NCBI RefSeq assembly: GCF_041928815.1
Contig: NZ_JBHFEI010000022.1
Span: 1-44,446, forward strand
Length of the DNA: 44,446 nt
Source: JBHFEI01 sp041928815
GTDB taxonomy: Bacteria; Pseudomonadota; Alphaproteobacteria; Rhizobiales; Rhizobiaceae
Direction of reading: 5' to 3'
Below the pieces are notes generated by a model. The model was not told the origin of the DNA and did no database searches. It saw only the letters and a program-made list of their open reading frames with translations. The translations under genes and the position numbers were made by a program. Numbering within the stretch: position 1 is the first letter of the stretch; each line of letters opens with the position of its first letter. Shown here piece after piece: positions 15,667-23,365 of this stretch.

Positions 15667-16992
15667 TCACGCATCCTTTCCGTAGACGAGGGCGTCCTGG
15701 CGGGCGCGCAGCGCGGCGATGCGCGATCCGGGCGCGACGGCGGCATTGGCATAGGTGATCAGCTCGCCCTTTTTGATCGGCTCAGTCACCGAACCGCCCT
15801 GCAGGAGCCCGCAGGGAATGGCATTGGCGCTGCGCGCCTCCGGCGTGGTCATGATCCAGGCGCGGTAGCAATATTCGCCGATGGCATCGAGCCTGTCGCC
15901 GGGCTTCAGGTCCTTCTTGGCCACCGCGCAAACCTCCGCGACCGGCTTTGCCAGCGGCACCATGTCGGCCTTGCCGTAAAGCACGACACGGGCGCAGGTG
16001 AGCGGCACTTCGAGCGAGGTCAGGTGATAGGGCCGGTGGAAGGTGAAGTACGGGCCCTTGCCCATCTTCAGGTCTTCCATGCGCTCGGAGACGCGCGGAT
16101 GGGACATGTCGGCGACGACGAACACGCCGGGCGCGACCCCCTTGCCGATCGAATAGTCGACGACGCCGACGCGCGACAGCACGCCGCCGTCCTTTTCCGG
16201 CACCAGCGTCTTCGACAGCTGCTCCAGCGTGGCGGCGGGGCCATGCATGCCCGGCCTGTCGGGCACGAGACCGGTGGCGTTGGCGATCGCCGCCATCTCG
16301 ACCATGGTCTTCGAGCCGTCGACGAATTCGACCAGCATGCGCACGTTCATGTGGCGGCGGGCGGCTTCCTCCGCATAGTCGTCCGGAACGGCATCGACGT
16401 TCAACGGATTGTTCTTGCCCTTGCCGGCCGCGACGATCGGATGGCCCATCGCGGTGACGAACTCGATCAGTTCCATGCAGGAGGACGGCTCGTCGCCGGC
16501 ACCGAGCGAATAGGTGACGCCGAGCCGGTCGGCCTCGCTCTTGAGATAGGCGCCGATGGTGACGTCGGCCTCGACATTCATCATGACGAGATGCTTGCCG
16601 TGCTCCATCGCCGAGAGGCCGATCTCGGCGCCGACCGCCGGTACGCCGGTCGCGTCGATGACGACGTCGATCAGGCCGCTTTCGAGGATCAGCTTGTAGT
16701 CGCTGGTCACCGCGATCTTGCCGCCTTCGATCGCGGAATTGAGGCCGTCGACGCCGTTGGTCTCCTTGTGGTGACCGTCCTCCTGAAAGGCGATGTCGAC
16801 CGCCTTCTTCGCCGAAGGCAGGTTGAGATCGCAGATCGCGCCGATGTCGACGCCCGGCATGTGGGCGACGCGGGTGACGATGTCCGTCCCCATCTCGCCC
16901 GAGCCGATCAGCCCGATGCGGACCGGACGGCCCTGATCGGCGCGCGCGATGAGATCCCGCGCCAGACCCGTGGGCGCGACATTGATGGCCAT
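15667..16992 (-). CDS. DRL-family (DXR-II-like) NAD(P)-dependent oxidoreductase with SAF domain
   Basis: A 441-residue protein. The N-terminal Rossmann domain has RIGLIGSGEMGTDIVTRVAH (about residues 25-44). The middle catalytic domain has VMMNVEADVTIGAYLKSEAD, SLGAGDEPSSCMELIEFVTA, AGKGKNNPLNVDAVPDDY and VEMAAIANATGLVPDRPGMH. The C-terminal part is SAF-like (AVAKKDLKPGDRLDAIGEYC, IKKGELITYANAAV). Homoserine-dehydrogenase-like proteins of this build include Brucella abortus DRL, a type II 1-deoxyxylulose 5-phosphate reductoisomerase of the MEP isoprenoid pathway; the resemblance from memory is strong along the whole length. The gene leads an operon with E1 and E2 genes, under a regulated promoter and with a GGGAGGAG ribosome site. 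That suggests a catabolic role, possibly running the MEP/DXP reaction backwards. A biosynthetic DXR-II role is the alternative. Confidence 0.8.
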   Translation of the reverse strand: MAINVAPTGLARDLIARADQGRPVRIGLIGSGEMGTDIVTRVAHMPGVDIGAICDLNLPSAKKAVDIAFQEDGHHKETNGVDGLNSAIEGGKIAVTSDYKLILESGLIDVVIDATGVPAVGAEIGLSAMEHGKHLVMMNVEADVTIGAYLKSEADRLGVTYSLGAGDEPSSCMELIEFVTAMGHPIVAAGKGKNNPLNVDAVPDDYAEEAARRHMNVRMLVEFVDGSKTMVEMAAIANATGLVPDRPGMHGPAATLEQLSKTLVPEKDGGVLSRVGVVDYSIGKGVAPGVFVVADMSHPRVSERMEDLKMGKGPYFTFHRPYHLTSLEVPLTCARVVLYGKADMVPLAKPVAEVCAVAKKDLKPGDRLDAIGEYCYRAWIMTTPEARSANAIPCGLLQGGSVTEPIKKGELITYANAAVAPGSRIAALRARQDALVYGKDA

Positions 16993-17030
16993 AGGAACTC
17001 CTCCCGATGTGGCTGAACTTTATGGGGCAA

Positions 17031-17068
17031 ACCTATCAGCACATTTGTTCTATTGTCAATACTAATGT
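17031..17068 (-). promoter_or_regulatory. Promoter and 28-bp operator of the DRL-E1-E2 operon
   Basis: The minus strand has -35 TTGACA (17054-17059), a 17-bp spacer and -10 ATAGGT (17031-17036). The -35 lies inside a 28-bp element (17041-17068) with arms ACATTTGT and ACTAATGT (7 of 8 pair), followed by TCAC. Its layout and ends match the element at 9377-9404: the same length, ACATTT at the left and AATGTTCAC at the right. Binding of a SorC protein here would block RNA polymerase. Confidence 0.65.
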
Positions 17069-17426
17069 TCACATTCTTCGATGTGGCATTGCGGAATATC
17101 CGGCGCGGGCGTTGCTGACAGTCCTGCGGACGCGAAGGACCGGACCCACCGAACGAACGTCCGGTTTGCACTGCAAAATCACGCGGAATGGGTCGGTGGC
17201 CGCACCACGGACAGGCGACGGACGGTGGAAGGACACCCGCCTCCGCCCCGACAGGGCCGACGCGGATAGTACAAACGTTCAGGAAAAATGCAAAATGTAA
17301 TTTAGCGAAGGACCATTTCCGGCGATCCGCGCGTATGCGTGACAAAAGTTCACGTGACAGGACCGGCCGGTCCGCGACGGCTCCGGCCGGAGCCGAACAG
17401 GGGGACGTCCGAAGGCGCGACGCGCG
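17069..17426. other. Non-coding spacer between operons B and C
   Basis: About 360 bp between the operon B promoter and the stop of the second SorC gene. There is no convincing open frame. A GTGAC-AAAAG-TTCACGTGAC stretch at 17339-17358 recalls the TTCAC end of the operators but is not a full copy. No clear terminator for operon C was found. Confidence 0.5.
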
Positions 17427-18389
17427 TCAGCCGGCGACGAGCGCGGCTGCGGTCTGCTCGTCCGTGATCAGGGTCGTCGGGTTCAGGATGGCGATCGCCC
17501 CCTTCATCGAGGCAAGTTTCTCGCGGCCGCCGGAGATCAGCACGCGCTCGGGCGTGCGGCGCAGCTTGGCGAGATTGCAGGAAATCACGCGGGAATTGAC
17601 CTCGTGGTCGACGAGACTGCCCTTCTCGTCGATGAAATTGTAGAGGATGTCGCCGACGGCGCCCGCCTCGACCAGCGAACGACGGTCCGCCTCGCTGATA
17701 TAGCCGGTGCGGTAGCTCGTCGTCAGCGTCGAGATGCCGCCGACGGAGAGAAGTGCGACGTCGAGCTTCTCCGCCATCTCGAAGATCGCCGCCAGGCCGC
17801 AGCGCTCGAGCAGCGCATGCTTGGTCTCGGGACTGTCGACCACGGCCGGGGCCGGCACGAGAAAACCCTCGCCCTTGAACAGTTCGGCGAACTGCCAGGC
17901 GAATTCGGCCGGATTGAAACGCCGCGCCGCCGAGATGCCGCCGAGCAGCGAGACCACCTGGAATTCGTCCAGCGTCGCGCCGGTGATGAAGGGCAGCGTG
18001 TTGTAGAGCGTGCGGCCCCAGCCGACGCCGACGGACATGCCGGACTTCATGATGCCGGAAATATAGGTGCCGGCGGCAGCCGCGATCACCTTCACAGGGT
18101 CCCCCTCACCCTCGGCGAAGGGCGCGACGATGACCTGCCGGATGCCGTAGCGCTGCTCGAGATCGCGCTCGAGGGCGACGAATTCGGCGAGCGGTGCCGA
18201 CAGGGTGATGCGCACCTCGTTGCGCCGCCGCGCATCCGCGAGCAGGCGGACGACCATCACGCGGTTGATGCCGATCTGCTCGGCGATCTGGTTCTGGGTA
18301 AACCCCTCGACATGGTAGAGCCAGGCGACGCGCGCGCGCAGCCGGTCCATTTCGCTCTGGAGCCCGAGGGCCTGCGGTGCTGGCTGCAT
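17427..18389 (-). CDS. SorC/LsrR-type sugar-responsive transcriptional regulator (second copy)
   Basis: A 320-residue protein with the same build as the regulator at 4391-5362. The helix-turn-helix is AWLYHVEGFTQNQIAEQIGI followed by NRVMVVRLLADA. The sugar-phosphate domain has GVGWGRTLYNTLPF and VVSLLGGISAARRFNPAEFA, a stretch shared in part with the first copy. The two proteins are clear paralogues but differ at many positions, so they may recognise related sites or different effectors. It is the second gene of a two-gene operon, 27 bp after the AcoC-like gene. Its position between operons B, C and D makes it the best candidate to control them through the ACATTT...AATGT elements. The effector is probably a phosphorylated intermediate of the substrate. 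Confidence 0.9.
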   Translation of the reverse strand: MQPAPQALGLQSEMDRLRARVAWLYHVEGFTQNQIAEQIGINRVMVVRLLADARRRNEVRITLSAPLAEFVALERDLEQRYGIRQVIVAPFAEGEGDPVKVIAAAAGTYISGIMKSGMSVGVGWGRTLYNTLPFITGATLDEFQVVSLLGGISAARRFNPAEFAWQFAELFKGEGFLVPAPAVVDSPETKHALLERCGLAAIFEMAEKLDVALLSVGGISTLTTSYRTGYISEADRRSLVEAGAVGDILYNFIDEKGSLVDHEVNSRVISCNLAKLRRTPERVLISGGREKLASMKGAIAILNPTTLITDEQTAAALVAG

Positions 18390-18416
18390 GAACGGGGAAC
18401 CTCCGGGCGATCCGTC

Positions 18417-19727
18417 TCAGACGTGGATGTCGCCCGCGGCAAGGTGGCGCGCCACGATGGCGGCGACCCGTTCCGGGCATTCGATCTGCGGCACGTGGCC
18501 CGCAGCCTTGAGCACATGAATAGCAAAATCTCCATCGACGGCAAGGGCTTGCCGCCAGGGAAGAATGCGGTCGCGCCGCCCCCAGACGATCGCGGCCGGC
18601 AGAGCGAGGCGCGCCATCGCCGCGCGCAGGTCGAAGGCCTGCACCCCGTCCGGGAAGAGCGCCCCCAGCATCGCTGCCTGGCAGGCCCGCAGCGCCGGCT
18701 CCGCCCGCCCCCGCATCGCGGCGCGCGCATAGTCGTCGCCGATCGCCTCCGGCACGGCCGTCAGCCGGCGCAGCCAGGGCGCGAGGCTTTCCGCCCGCCC
18801 GGCGCGAACGATGCCGGCAAGCGCATCCGCGTCGATCTCCGGCCCGAGGCCTGCCGGCGCGATCAGCGTCAGGCTGCGGACGCGTGTCGCGCGCACATCC
18901 GCGATCGCCACGGCGAGCGCCCCGCCGAGCGAATGGCCGAGGAGATGGACGACGTCATGGCCGGCCGTCGCCGCATCAAAGGCCTCGACCAGCATGCGCG
19001 CGAGATGGGCGAAGTCGCGCACATCCCGCTTCGGCGAGCCGCCATGGCCCGGCAGGTCGATCCGGATCAGCGCGCGCCCGGGGCCGAGCGCCTTCTCCAG
19101 CGGCGCCCAGCTGGTGCTGTCGGCGGTGAAGCCATGGACGAGCACCAGCGGGATGCCGTGCCCGTCCCGCCGCGTCACGCGGAGCGGGCCGGCCTCGCGG
19201 GTGAAAACGACCGCGCCGGCCGGGCCGGGAGCGGCGGCGGCCTTCAGCAGGGATTCGACGTCGCCGCGCTGGATCCGGCCCTTCGGACCGGTTCCAACAA
19301 TATCCGACAACGGGATATGCGCCGCCCGCGCGGCGGAGCGCGCCGCCGGCGTCGCCCTCGGGCCGCGCTCGACCGAATCCTCTGGCGCCGCCTGCGCGAA
19401 AACGGGCTGGGGGTCGACCGCCGTTTGCGACGGCGCCGGGATCTCCGCCGGCCTCTCTCCTGAGGAAGGCCGAGGGCCGACCGCCTCGCCTTCGGCATAG
19501 ATCCAGGCGATGACGGCACCGACGGGGATCCGGTCTCCCGCCCGCGCGGCCACATGCTGCAACCGTCCCGACGCCGGCGCCTCCACCTCCATCGCCGCCT
19601 TGTCCGTCTCGATGTCGAAGAGCGCCGCCCCCTTGGCGACGGCCTCGCCCTCGCGAACATGCCAGGCCGCGAGCGTGCCATGGGTCATATCCATGTCCAC
19701 CTTGGGCAGAATCACTTCGACCGGCAT
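18417..19727 (-). CDS. Lipoyl-domain/alpha-beta hydrolase fusion (AcoC-like second E2)
   Basis: A 436-residue fusion. Residues 1-78 form a lipoyl domain (EIETDKAAMEV-like site DIETDKAAMEVEAPASGRLQ). Residues about 122-162 form a subunit-binding domain (RATPAARSAARAAHIPLSDI, VGTGPKGRIQRGDVESLL). Residues about 185-436 form an alpha/beta hydrolase with HGFTADSTSW, nucleophile elbow GHSLGG, acid GRRDRILPW and His in KAAGHVPQIE. This is the architecture of AcoC, the E2 component of acetoin dehydrogenase, in which the hydrolase-fold domain replaces the usual CHAT-like acyltransferase. I set the start at MPVEVILPKVDMDM (19727), where GGAAGGGG precedes the ATG. Its lipoyl domain starts almost exactly like that of the E2 in operon B, so the two genes share an origin and probably the same complex. 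Confidence 0.9.
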   Translation of the reverse strand: MPVEVILPKVDMDMTHGTLAAWHVREGEAVAKGAALFDIETDKAAMEVEAPASGRLQHVAARAGDRIPVGAVIAWIYAEGEAVGPRPSSGERPAEIPAPSQTAVDPQPVFAQAAPEDSVERGPRATPAARSAARAAHIPLSDIVGTGPKGRIQRGDVESLLKAAAAPGPAGAVVFTREAGPLRVTRRDGHGIPLVLVHGFTADSTSWAPLEKALGPGRALIRIDLPGHGGSPKRDVRDFAHLARMLVEAFDAATAGHDVVHLLGHSLGGALAVAIADVRATRVRSLTLIAPAGLGPEIDADALAGIVRAGRAESLAPWLRRLTAVPEAIGDDYARAAMRGRAEPALRACQAAMLGALFPDGVQAFDLRAAMARLALPAAIVWGRRDRILPWRQALAVDGDFAIHVLKAAGHVPQIECPERVAAIVARHLAAGDIHV

Positions 19728-19806
19728 CCGATCCCCTTCCCGCATGTCCCCTGCCGATGCGGCGGCGCACCATGGCCGCCCTTTCGCACATGCAGCAGTT
19801 TTCAGA

Positions 19807-19834
19807 ACATTTGTATCAGTGAATTTCAAAATGA
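19807..19834 (-). promoter_or_regulatory. Probable SorC-type operator and promoter of the AcoC-SorC operon
   Basis: A third 28-bp element with ACATTTGTAT at the left and TTCAAAATGA at the right. The halves ACATTTG and CAAAATGA pair as an imperfect inverted repeat. On the minus strand a TTGCTC (19831-19836) and a TACAAA (19808-19813), 17 bp apart, could be the -35 and -10. It is a weaker match than the other two copies. Confidence 0.45.
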
Positions 19835-19870
19835 GCAAACCTGAGCGCGCAGTCGGCGACACAAATCCAG

Positions 19871-19925
19871 TTGACACCGCCATGGATGTGAACACATTAT
19901 AAATTTGTGAATTGAAAGTTCATCT
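19871..19925 (+). promoter_or_regulatory. Probable promoter and operator of the CUT1 transporter operon
   Basis: A -35 TTGACA (19871-19876) and a CATTAT (19895-19900) at 18 bp spacing face the transporter genes. GTGAACACATT (19888-19898) resembles the complement of the AATGTTCAC end of the other operators. TGAAC and GTTCA form outer half-sites across about 34 bp. Regulation by one of the SorC proteins is possible but the match is loose. Confidence 0.4.
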
Positions 19926-20010
19926 GGAGGCGGTCCGGCGCGATGTGGAGGTCGCGGCGGACATGCGGCGTGGGGCGCCGTCGCCGCCATCGATCCTGGG
20001 AGGAGACAAC

Positions 20011-21564
20011 ATGCCGATTCTGTCAGCGGGCACGACCCGCCGTTCCGTGCTGCGTGCCGGCGCGGGCCTCGGGCTCGCGGCCGGGTTCACCGGGCTGAAG
20101 CTGCCGGCCTATGCGCAGGGCAGCCTGCCGGACATCGCGTCCGTGCTCGACCGCATCTCGGTCGACGGCTATGTGCGCGAGGACTACCGCAAACTCTTCA
20201 ACATGACGAGCGACCCGCTCTGGGACCCGGCCAAGGACTGGATCCGCACCGTCGACTGGGAGAAGGTGCGTTCGGAGCAGTCGGGTAAGTCGGTGCGCTT
20301 CGCCATCGGCGCCGCCGACCAGGAATCCGCCGCCGAGGGCCTGAAACCCTTCGAGCAGCTCTCCGGCATCAAGGTCGAGCTGGTGCCGATCCCGGACGAC
20401 AGTTTCTACGACAAGGCGGTCGCCGAGTTCATCTCCGGCAACGCCTCCTTCGACGCGCTGCAATTCTTCTCGCCCTGGCTCGGCGATTTCGCCGCCCCCG
20501 GCTTCCTCGCCGAACTCGACGACTATGCGGCAAAATGGGCGCTGCCGCTCGACGATTTCTACGACACCTACCGCCTCAACTACGGCTATTTCGGCGGCAA
20601 GCTGGTCGGCATCCCCTTCGACTGCGACATCCAGATGGTGCATCTGCGCAAGTCGATTGTCGAGAAGATCCTCGGCGGGCCGATCGACCGCGCCACCTCC
20701 GTGCCGACCTATGACGAACTGATCCGCATCTCGGGCGAGGCGAACAAGCTCGGCGGCGGCGTCGCCGGTGTCGGCATGATGGCTGCGCGCGGCTTCTGGG
20801 CGACCTACACCTGGGAGCACATCGCCGCCCAGGCCGGGCTGAAACTCTTCGACGAGCAGTGGAATCCGCTTCTCACCAGCGATGCCGGCCTGAAGGCGAT
20901 GGACATCATCATGGCGCTGAAGGCGAACGCCATCGAAGGCATCGCCGGCGCCGGCTGGGGCGAGAACCGCGCCGCCTGGCTCGGCGGCCAGGTCGCCACC
21001 AATATCTCCTGGCAGGACAGCGGCACCCAGGCGACGCGGCCCGACCAGTCGAAGATCGTCGACGACGTCGTGACGATCTACGAGCCGCGCATTGCCGGCG
21101 GCGTCTTCGCACCGCCGAACATCGCCGGCTCGACCTCCTGCGTCGCGGCCACCTCGCAGAATCCGGAAGGCGCCTTCCTGATGCTCGCCTTCCTGACCAC
21201 CTCGTCGATCATGGCGATGAACGAGGCGAACGCCAACGGCGTCGCCCCCGGCTACCGCTCGGTGCTCGGCAACGAGAAGCTGCGCGCGATCAGCCAGCCG
21301 GCCAAGGTCTGGGCCGACAGCCTGGAACATGCCTGGTGCGCGCCGCGCCTTCCCGGCATGTTCGAGATGGAGCAGGCGCTCGGCAACGAGATCAACCGCG
21401 CCGTCACCGGCCAGATCTCGGCCAAGGAGGCGCTGGAGAACGGTCAGACCGCGTGGAAGTCGATCATGGAGAAGAACGGCTTTGCCGGCGGCAACGGTCC
21501 GATCGCCTATGCCGACGTCGCGCCGGGCATGCATGTCGGCGCCGGCAAGGCGCTGCCGTTCTGA
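20011..21564 (+). CDS. Extracellular substrate-binding protein of a CUT1-type sugar importer (Tat signal)
   Basis: A 517-residue type-1 extracellular solute-binding protein. The N-terminus has a twin-arginine signal, TTRRSVLRAGAGLGLAAGFT, then AYA-QG as cleavage site near residue 35. The mature part has FDALQFFSPWLGDFAAPGFL, LDDYAAKWALPLDDFYDTYR, VGIPFDCDIQMVHLRKSIVE, a W-rich region GFWATYTWEHIAAQAG and AAWLGGQVATNISWQDSG. Tat export implies folding before transport. It is longer than usual for the family (400-450) but normal for the polyol branch. It leads a four-gene operon, preceded by AGGAGA 7 bases before the ATG. The ligand is unknown; its neighbours suggest the same or a related compound as the CUT2 system. 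Confidence 0.92.
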   Translation: MPILSAGTTRRSVLRAGAGLGLAAGFTGLKLPAYAQGSLPDIASVLDRISVDGYVREDYRKLFNMTSDPLWDPAKDWIRTVDWEKVRSEQSGKSVRFAIGAADQESAAEGLKPFEQLSGIKVELVPIPDDSFYDKAVAEFISGNASFDALQFFSPWLGDFAAPGFLAELDDYAAKWALPLDDFYDTYRLNYGYFGGKLVGIPFDCDIQMVHLRKSIVEKILGGPIDRATSVPTYDELIRISGEANKLGGGVAGVGMMAARGFWATYTWEHIAAQAGLKLFDEQWNPLLTSDAGLKAMDIIMALKANAIEGIAGAGWGENRAAWLGGQVATNISWQDSGTQATRPDQSKIVDDVVTIYEPRIAGGVFAPPNIAGSTSCVAATSQNPEGAFLMLAFLTTSSIMAMNEANANGVAPGYRSVLGNEKLRAISQPAKVWADSLEHAWCAPRLPGMFEMEQALGNEINRAVTGQISAKEALENGQTAWKSIMEKNGFAGGNGPIAYADVAPGMHVGAGKALPF

Positions 21565-21568
21565 GCGG

Positions 21569-22516
21569 ATGGCCCTCCCCCGCACCCATGGGGCAGGCGC
21601 GGGAGCGGCGATCGCCGCTCCCGCTGGCCGGCCGCAGCCGCCTCGCCGCCGGTCCCCGGCGCTGAAGGCTGCCTTCCCGTACCTCCTCGTCGCTCCGGCG
21701 ATGCTCTATCTGCTGGCGATCACGCTCTATCCGGGCCTTTTCGCCATCTATCAGAGCCTGTTCGTCGTCAAGTTCGTCAACTGGACCTTCACCGGGCTCG
21801 GCAATTACAGCCGCATCCTGCAGGACCGCGAATTCTGGGCGGCGCTCGGCAACACGGCGATCATCGGCGGCCTGTCGCTGGCAATCCAGACGACGGTCGC
21901 GCTGGCGATCGCCTATTTCGCCTATCGCGATCCCTTCATCCGCGGCTGGCGCATCGTCTTCACCCTGCCGATGCTGTTCATGCCCTCGGCGGTGGCCTTC
22001 CTGTGGAAGCTCGCCTTCAACGACGGCCGCGTCATCTCCGACCTGCTGATGCGGCTCGGCCTCGTCGACGGCAATGTCGACTGGCTCGCCTCGATCTGGC
22101 TGTCGCGCCTGATCCTCATCGTCGCCGATGTCTGGCAGTGGACGCCGTTCCTCTTCATCATCTTCGTCGCGGCGCTGCAGGGCCAGGACCAGGAAATCGA
22201 GGAGGCCGCCCGCCTCGACGGCGCGAGCTGGCCAGCGATCTTCTGGAACGTCTCGCTGCCGATGATGCGGCCGATCATCGTCGTCGCGGTGACGCTACGC
22301 GGCATCGACATCACGACGATGTTCACCAATGTCTACATCATGACGCAAGGGTCGCCCGGGGGCGCCACCGAGACGATGAGCTACTTCATCTACCGCCAGG
22401 GGTTCCGCATGTTCAACTTCGGCTACGCCTCGGCTGCCTCCGTGCTGATGCTGGCGATGACCGTTCTCGTCGCCCAGACCGTGGTGAAACGGGCCTTCCG
22501 CTCGGGGAGATCGTGA
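21569..22516 (+). CDS. ABC transporter permease 1, CUT1 (MalF/UgpA-like)
   Basis: A 315-residue membrane protein with six predicted segments (AAFPYLLVAPAMLYLLAITL, TAIIGGLSLAIQTTVALAIA, IVFTLPMLFMPSAVAFLWKL and others). The ATPase-contact EAA loop is EIEEAARLDGASWPAIFW. The start at 21569 lies 4 bp after the binding-protein stop; a longer upstream frame only reads through that gene. The N-terminal 40 residues are Ala/Pro/Arg-rich and cytoplasmic. It pairs with the second permease as a heterodimer. Confidence 0.93.
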   Translation: MALPRTHGAGAGAAIAAPAGRPQPPRRRSPALKAAFPYLLVAPAMLYLLAITLYPGLFAIYQSLFVVKFVNWTFTGLGNYSRILQDREFWAALGNTAIIGGLSLAIQTTVALAIAYFAYRDPFIRGWRIVFTLPMLFMPSAVAFLWKLAFNDGRVISDLLMRLGLVDGNVDWLASIWLSRLILIVADVWQWTPFLFIIFVAALQGQDQEIEEAARLDGASWPAIFWNVSLPMMRPIIVVAVTLRGIDITTMFTNVYIMTQGSPGGATETMSYFIYRQGFRMFNFGYASAASVLMLAMTVLVAQTVVKRAFRSGRS

Positions 22517-22517
22517 G

Positions 22518-23360
22518 ATGGCCTCGGTTCGACGCTGCCGCGGCGAGAGCCGCCTGCTGCGCTATCTGATCCTCGGCAGCTGGGCGGTGGTCTGCCTCGC
22601 GCCGATCCTCTGGTTCCTGACGATCGGCTTCCGGCCGCGCACCGAGATCATCCTGCCTCGGCCGGTCTACTGGCCCAGCTTCAGCCTCGACGCCTGGCGG
22701 CTGCTCGTCAGCGACTGGCCGATCGCGCGCTACCTGATGAATTCGGTGCTCGCCGTCTTCGGCTCGGTCGTCATCGACCTCGTCCTGGCGATCCCGGCCG
22801 CCTTCGCGCTGTCGCGCTACGAGTTCCGCGGACGCGAGGACATCGGTTTCTACATCCTCTCGACGCGGATGATGGCGCCGGCGATCGTCGCCGTGCCGAT
22901 CTTCTTCCTGTTCCGCTCCCTCGGCATGCTCGACACGGTCTGGGCGCTGATGCTGGTCTATGCCGCGATCAACCTCAGCCTCGTCACCTGGATCATCCGC
23001 AGCTATATGCTCGACATCCCCAAGGAACTGGAGGACGCGGCACGCACCGACGGCGCCGGCGACCTGACGATCCTGCGGGAGATCATCATTCCGGCCTGCC
23101 TGCCCGGCATCATCACCGCCGCGGTCATCGCGGCGATCTTCGCCATCAACGAATTCCTCTTCACGCTGCTGATCGCCTCGACCGCCAACGCCTACACCAT
23201 GTCGGTGGCGCTGGCGAACTTCACCGGGGGCTCGGACGGCGTCATCTACAATGCGATCGCCCTCGTCTCCTTCCTCGCCTTCGTGCCGATCCTGGTCCTC
23301 GTGGTCCTGATCCAGAAGCACCTGTCGCGCGGCCTGACGATGGGCGCGGTGAAAGGCTGA
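22518..23360 (+). CDS. ABC transporter permease 2, CUT1 (MalG/UgpE-like)
   Basis: A 280-residue membrane protein with six segments (YLILGSWAVVCLAPILWFLT, SVLAVFGSVVIDLVLAIPAA, NAIALVSFLAFVPILVLVVL and others). The EAA loop reads ELEDAARTDGAGDLTILREI. It begins 2 bp after the stop of permease 1 and ends 5 bp before the ATPase, so expression is tightly coupled. The C-terminal QKHLSRGLTMGAVKG is the normal end of MalG-type permeases. Confidence 0.94.
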   Translation: MASVRRCRGESRLLRYLILGSWAVVCLAPILWFLTIGFRPRTEIILPRPVYWPSFSLDAWRLLVSDWPIARYLMNSVLAVFGSVVIDLVLAIPAAFALSRYEFRGREDIGFYILSTRMMAPAIVAVPIFFLFRSLGMLDTVWALMLVYAAINLSLVTWIIRSYMLDIPKELEDAARTDGAGDLTILREIIIPACLPGIITAAVIAAIFAINEFLFTLLIASTANAYTMSVALANFTGGSDGVIYNAIALVSFLAFVPILVLVVLIQKHLSRGLTMGAVKG

Positions 23361-23365
23361 TCCCC

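Noticed and set aside
17031..17426. A riboswitch or attenuator before the DRL gene
   Set aside because: The leader from the predicted start to the ATG is only about 30 bases, too short for a known riboswitch.
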